Source: Daucus carota subsp. sativus (taxonomy: Eukaryota > Streptophyta > Magnoliopsida > Apiales > Apiaceae). Taken from it: a DNA stretch of 64,000 bases. Made by a program: the position numbers and the translations under genes. The notes under the pieces were generated by a model that was not told where the DNA came from, ran no database searches, and saw only the letters and a list, made by a program, of their open reading frames with translations. The stretch covers positions 38,908,390 to 38,972,389 of the forward strand of contig NC_030384.2 in the NCBI RefSeq assembly GCF_001625215.2, in the 5' to 3' direction. Below, in pieces: positions 57,923-64,000 of the stretch (positions are counted from its first letter, which is position 1; each line of letters starts with the position of its first letter).

Positions 57923-60900
57923 ATGTCGTCGGAAAGGCTTCTGAGCGGGGACGGAGAAAATGAAGTGGCCGGATTAAGTTCGTATTCTTCGTTTCGGAGT
58001 AGCTCAACTGGAATATTTGAACAATTGCCCAAGGCTACAATAGTATCCGTGTCTAAACCAGATGCTAGTGATTTTAGCCCACTTCTTCTGTCTTATACAA
58101 TTCAGCTTCAATACAAACAGGTCAGTTGCCTCCTCTTTCTCGGTCTTTTTATCATATTGGAGGTTATGGGACCGGTATCTGGTCTGGTTCTTCGTACGAG
58201 TGCCTAAACAGAAGAGTTGGAGTAACATAGCTTCTAAATATTATTATTAGTTTTATTGATATTGCCGGATATGGTGTAATATATTTGTTATTCCCTCTGT
58301 CCTACGGAGTAGTATTCATATAAAGTGTGGCACGGATATTATGAAAATGTATAATTTAATAGAATAAAAGTAAGAAAAGTGGGTAAAGTATGAGTGAATG
58401 TATTTAAAAAATTTGTATTATAAAACTTTACTAGTTTTAGAATGTGTACAACTGAGAGGGATTTTTAAAAAGGAAATTGTAGAGAAATGAACTGGATAGA
58501 GGGAGTATTAGTTGCTACAATTGTAATGCCTGTGATGTGAAATTATAGGTTGTCAGTATTTGCTAGCAAAAGTCCGTAATCAATCATTTAAACAATGAAA
58601 TTGCAATACTAGTGCATTGTAATGACAGACTGTTTAAACAAGATTATTCTGTGGGGGCACATGCTCGATTATATGATATGGTTTATGAACTGCCTAAATA
58701 TGAAAGTGACACGATTCCCAGTATTTATGATTGCTAACATAATTAATGGGCTAAGAGCATACACCTCTGTTCAATTAGTGTTCTATTGCTTAAGGTTTTA
58801 GGTTCTGTGTTGTGTAAACAAGAACTCGTTTCCCATATTGAGATCTTATAATTAGGTCCATTTGTTCAGTTATTCAAATTTTATTTATCTTTTATTGTTC
58901 GTCCATCTAATAAGAATCGTACTGTTCCAACAACGTCATTCTTAAACCTTTTAATATATAAACTTATTAGCCTTGATTAATCTTACTGCATACTCAATTG
59001 ATCTAAGTTAAGTCGTCTGCAATATTTGTCTCTGTCATCCATCCATCTGTTTTTTTTTCAGTATTTAGCTTGCACAAACTAGAATCATTCATTGTTTTAT
59101 CTGAATTTTGCCATGTAGCTGAGCATTCTTACCATATAAATTGGTTTATTAATATATATGTAATTGACGATGGACTCCTCGAACTTCAGCCAACAATCTT
59201 CCAATTTTCTGAGAATGAACACCGAGCCTACATAATTATGCATATGTTTAGATATTGGGTCAAGATTTTTCTTCTTCAAGGTATATGATTTCATTGTAGC
59301 TAAAACAATGGGTATAACTTCTTTTTATTCAATTTGCTAGTATTGAATTGTATCAGGCACATCACATTACAGATTGAGAAGAATATAGGTGGCCTATATT
59401 TTCTTGATCCATTTAACATGTTTGGTGGCTCGGTGCTTATTGTCATAAGCACTTTGGAGTTGCTACTACATTGACAGTAGTAGATAATTTGCTGAATTTT
59501 AGAATTTGTGTTTGCTCTGACTTAAGTTTACTCACATATGTTCATCAATCATAGATAAAATATAATTCACATAATTAAATAACTATAAATGCTACTAGAG
59601 TTTTAAAATTCAAGTTATATGGTTTTGATTTTAAGTTCCAACGTCAATCATAACAAAATGTTGCCTTATATTTCAGTTGAATATCCATATGAGGTTTGGA
59701 ATTTATATGCAGAATAAATACCTTGAGTCCGAGCAAAATCCTTTACTGTCCAGATAATGTCTTTCATTAAATTCTTTGTGTTTGATATTGCAGAAAGTTT
59801 CGCTTGTAACTTTTGGAGTCTGAACTTGCTTTCTGTTATTTGTTTTTCTCTGAAGTAGGTATTTTCAGCAATTTCTTCTGCAACAACTACAGTATATTTA
59901 ATTCTGTCACAACTCTTCTTTGCAGTTTACATGGCACTTGACAAAAAAGGCTTCTCAAGTTATCTATTTACACTTTGAATTAAAAAAGCGAGCTATAGTT
60001 GAAGACTTCCACGAGAAACAAGAGCAGGTAATTTTTTGGTCTTCCATTAATATGATCTTTCTAAGTCAAATTTTAGATGCCCTCAACCATTTACGTTTTC
60101 TCTCTTTTTTAATAAGTTTGAAAGTTGTACACGTAATTTATTTTTAATACTCCTTGTATGCTTTGGTTATTTGAATTTGGGGTAAGGTTAAAGAATGGCT
60201 CCAAAACATGGGAATAGCAGAGCAGACAGCTGTGGTGCATGATGATGATGAACCCGAAGATGGAGCAGTTCCTGTCTGCACCGAAGACAATGCTAAACAT
60301 AGGTAATCAGTAGTACAGTAATTTTTCTGTCAAAAAAAAAAAAGTAGTACAGTAATTTTAATTTTACGTTTTTGTGCTCCTAAAGTTCTCAACGAATTCG
60401 TTCATTATGCAGATATGTTCCATCCAGGGCTGCACTGCCAATCATCCGCCCATCACTAGGCAGGCAGCAGACAATTGCAGAGAAAGCAAAAGTTGCAATG
60501 CAAGGGTACCTTAATCACTTTCTGGGGAATATGGATATCGTGAACTCACGAGAGGTAGTTCCTAAGAAACATATTGACCAAAGAGCATAGTGTCAAAACA
60601 ATATGCAGAATAGAAATAAACTACCTTTTGCATACCAAACCGAACCAGCAACCAGAAGTTGCAGTCAGGATACTTTTTCTAGTAGATCATGTTAAAAAGT
60701 TAAAAACTGTCAAGATTCTATTTTCTGTAATCTAGTGTGCACTCCATAATTATGTGCAGTTGGAGGCTGATGCACATGTTTTACCCTCCTATAAAAATAG
60801 TGTGGTTTATTACAATTTTCCAACATACAGAACTATAACTTTATAAAGAAATATCACACCGTACTCCTAAGTGAAAAAATGAAAGATCAAAATGGTAATA

Positions 60901-63900
60901 CTGTTAGGCTGTATTGATAAGTCTTGTTAAAAACAATAGATGTAATATAAAATCAAGATCCAATCTGAGTAATGATTATTACCCATAAAAAATCATAAAT
61001 GGAATGGTTTTAAGTGATACATTGTTATGTGGTAATAATATCAAAATATACTTCAGTAAATGTGCAGGAAAAATTTACCTGCTGTTTTATGTAAAGAGTA
61101 TATGTCAATTGCCCTTAATTGTTTCATTTCCACTGCCCTTTAACTACAAGTAGTCAATGTTAAAGTACTTGCTAAATTTTGAGAACTAGTCATTATATGC
61201 GGTAAAAATATGCTGAATGTGTTTTCCAAGTCTAGACATATATAATGTGCTAATTATTAATATTATTGATATTCTGTTTGTTTTTCTAAATTAATCGTGA
61301 ACTCTTCTTGCTACATGTCCAGTCAAAATTTAAACAGAATGAGAATACATATATAGTGACAGGTCTTATTTTTTTTACTAGATGAAGTATTTTCCCACAG
61401 CTTCTCCACACACATATGCTTCTTTCTTTGTGCAATCATGTTTTGATTTAATTACAAAATATGATACTTGATAGGTCTGCAAGTTTTTGGAGGTTTCGAA
61501 GCTATCATTTTTACAGGAATACGGCCCTAAGTTGAAAGAAGATTATGTAATGGTTAAGCATCTTCCAAAGATTTCAAGAACCAATGCTGAAACAAGTGGT
61601 TGCTTATGCTTCTGGTCTTGTTGTAACAACAAGTGGCAAAAAGTAAGGATTCAACATCAAATTTGGTGTACATGAGGTTCTTGTCACTCTTTCCCGATAT
61701 ATGCAAACCCCTTTGTTGTTGATTCTTTAAAAAGTTAGAGCTTGTTTTCCTCTTAGCACTTATCTTAGTTATAAACTCATGAATATTAGAAGTTCTAACT
61801 AAATCTAATATGCACATAACAGTCAACTTATATAGTTGTAAATTGTTGTGGCCAAATGTGCTACTTCTATGATGTGCAGGGGAATTATACTTTAAGATCT
61901 GGGAGAAAGGAAAAAGCGGAATAGATGTTGATATGTTATATTAAATTATTAATATTACTCAACTTCTTAGTTCTTACCTTAAGACGCCGCAAAGTACCCT
62001 ATTCTTTTTAAGTATACTCCGCCTCTACTTATGGAGAGTGAATACCAAAGTGTTCCTTTTAATCAGATATCATTAAGAATTGCGGTTAGAGCCTCTAAAG
62101 AAGGGTTCTGGTTCAAACCTCATAGATAGCTCTCACTGCAAGATCATGAACTTTTATAATTATATAATATAGACAAAGGTATGTCATATAGAACATCTGC
62201 CTTAACAATTTTGGAATCTTGTGTGTTTGTGTGTGTAATGCATTATACTTTTTAATTACACAGGGACAAAATGAGGGGGCCGAGTGCTGATTTAGATACA
62301 TGTTGTGTGACCTCTTTGTATATCTGTTGGCGACCTTTGTATTTAAACTGGAAAAATTACAAGGTTTTCATTGATTTTAGGTATGGGCTGTCCTGAAACC
62401 CGGATTCTTTGCATTGCTGGAAGATCCAAACAATCCCAAACTTCTGGACATAATAATTTTTGACATGCTACCAACTTCAAATGGCGACGGAAAGGGTCAA
62501 GTATATTTGGCAGATAAAGTAAAGGAACGCAACCCACTGCGCTATGCATTCCAGGTCAGTTTCTGAACTCAACCTTGATTTGCTGTATATTACGTTGTAT
62601 AAAAATATATAGGAAAAGGGGGGGATCTAATAATTTATCAAGATCGTCTTTTTTTCTCCAAATGTGTGTTTAGATGCACAAAAATGTGTTTCATTTATTT
62701 TTTGTTAGTAAGTAGTAGATATTAAAGCTTAAAACGGGAAAAGCCCAAGTACAAGAAACTTGGTCATAACTCATAGTTCTTAATTCATGAGTAACAACAC
62801 CAGTCAAATTCAGATTTTAATCAAGTTCCAAAGAAAACAAACAATTTAACTGACAAAGACTTAGTTATGTGATTTAGAGATTGTTATGGATAGTTCCTTG
62901 GCATTCTTCCTTCTTAGATGAGCCTTTAGCCATAACCCATAAGGGTCAAATTCTAACCCCCTTAGTGGATCAGCATCTGTGATCTGGATGCCCCATTCTC
63001 AATGTTTCGGAGGCTGATAAAGCCACCACAAATTGTTGGGCTCATGAATGTATACCTAGTAAGTCCTGTAGTTAGTTCAGGAGCTGGGTTGATCTCCACA
63101 GAACTATCTTCCAAGATTGTTACCCAGTGTGACCGTCTTCCAAGATCTTCTATTTGTGTTTTGTCTTGGTGGGGTCGTGCTCATCAACTTAGTTTTGTTT
63201 TTTTCCAAGCTGAGTTGGGTGAAACTTACCAACTGAATCAAAATCACAAGCCAAAGGTATTAGATCCCTGAAATAGTTGTGGTAAGTTGGTAGCATTCAA
63301 GTTTTTTAAATGGAGAGAGGTCATTGGTAGTTTTAATTGATTGAGAAGCAACAACGTCTTCAGATTGTAGAGAAAAATTATAGTGTTCAGCTCCATTTTG
63401 TCGGGGTTTTATGGAAGATATTAAAATGAGTGAGTAGAGGTAGCTGGGGTATTAGATGACTTTCATACTGAAAGGTTGTGATAGTGGATCTTTATATTAT
63501 AGAGAAAAATTAAAGTGTTCAGCTCCATTTTGTCAGGGTTTTATGGAAGATATTATAATTGAGTAGAGGTAGCTGAGGTATTAGATGTGTTTTGTAGTGA
63601 AAGGTTGTGGTAGTCGATCTTCTTTGAAATGTTTATTTGCAATTTTTTTCTTGAGCGAAAAACTGAAAAAGATGATGGAAACCTGTCACATATGGTCATA
63701 GTAAGGGGATTATAATCCTTTCAAATAAAAATAGCCCGTATAAGGAATTCTTACGCGTATTCTGTTGCAGATTTAGCTATTAGCTCCTTCATTCATTTTT
63801 TTTTTCTTTAATATCTGGAACTATTATAAGGTTTCTAGTGGAAACCGGAGTATGAAGTTAAGAGCTGGAAGTCATGCTAAAATCAAAGACTGGGTATCTG

Positions 63901-64000
63901 CAATTAATGATGTCGGTTTTAAACTTCCTGAAGGTTGGTGTCATCCTCATCGATTTGATTCATTTGCTCCATCAAGAGGCTTGACTGAAGATGGCAGTCA
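57923..64000 (+). CDS. PX-PH phospholipase D (PLD zeta), 5' part
   Basis: Seven exons: 57923-58120, 59926-60027, 60187-60302, 60413-60554, 61475-61642, 62381-62554 and 63831 to the window edge; all GT-AG introns, in frame, about 356 residues so far. The start MSSERLLSGDGE precedes the PX domain (IFEQLPKATIVSVSKPD, LLSYTIQLQYKQ, YLHFELKKRA), which runs through exons 1-3; LPIIRPSLGRQQ and YLNHFLGNMDIVNSREVC link to the PH domain (YGPKLKEDYVMVKHLPK, WAVLKPGFFALLEDP, KIKDWVSAINDV, exons 5-7). This order is specific to plant PLD zeta, which makes phosphatidic acid from phosphatidylcholine and acts in membrane trafficking, auxin response and phosphate starvation. The Cys-rich CLCFWSCCNNKWQK lies in exon 5. 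The catalytic HKD motifs lie beyond the window. Intron 1 (1.8 kb) carries a MITE. Confidence 0.95.
58291..58505. mobile_element. Stowaway-type MITE in PLD intron 1
   Basis: It runs from TTCCCTCTGTCCTACGGAG to GAACTGGATAGAGGGAG with TA on both sides. It is 215 bases and lies within the first intron of the phospholipase D gene. Confidence 0.75.

Noticed and set aside
63002-63271. 89-codon open frame in PLD intron 6
   Set aside because: No domain, no upstream signal, and it lies within an intron whose flanking exons join in frame. It may be a transposon scrap, but I cannot support a call.

Overview
The window is nuclear DNA of a flowering plant. The genes have GT-AG introns and eudicot-type families, the intergenic DNA is AT-rich, and small class II transposons are dense. 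Most of these are Stowaway MITEs with CTCCCTCCGT ends, plus hAT, PIF/Harbinger, CACTA-like and Helitron elements. The protein families and MITE spectrum fit an asterid. Apiaceae (carrot relatives) is my guess, but nothing in the sequence proves it.

Layout. (1) At 2194-4093 (+) there is a three-exon RIN4-like NOI-domain gene of 98 codons. (2) From 5350 to 34945 there is a tandem array of six cytosolic sulfotransferase (SOT) copies, all on the minus strand. Only the first (5350-6330) is intact. Copy 2 is split by a 943-bp hAT element. Copy 3 has indels, a lost C-terminus and a hAT element six bases upstream of its ATG. Copy 4 has one extra base in a homopolymer. Copy 5 is two scraps beside a broken Copia element. 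Copy 6 is split by a 3.3-kb non-coding LTR-like insertion carrying a minisatellite. Between the copies lie further hAT elements (including a nearly exact 1.07-kb tandem pair), a Helitron, a Harbinger deletion derivative and Stowaway MITEs. (3) At 21880 and 45052 there are two paralogous genes for an unrecognised 73/82-residue protein with conserved upstream regions; the first ends at the LTR of the Copia remnant. (4) At 37879-39759 (+) there is a two-exon CYP78A-type cytochrome P450. (5) At 45610-50767 (-) there is an eight-exon glycine-rich-domain-containing protein (GRDP, DUF1399) gene. (6) From 51269 to 57900 the sequence is mostly transposon-derived, with a probable 3.6-kb Helitron and an unrecognised thrice-repeated coding-like fragment. 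(7) From 57923 to the window end (+) are the first seven exons of a PX-PH type phospholipase D (PLD zeta).

There is no operon-like logic; these are independent plant genes. The notable biology is a young SOT family that expanded by tandem duplication and was then broken copy by copy, each time by a different lesion. Paralogous empty sites allow several insertions to be read directly. I did not find a convincing new multi-gene system. The least explained items are the two small-protein paralogs, the tandem hAT pair and the thrice-repeated fragment near 55.5-56.1 kb.
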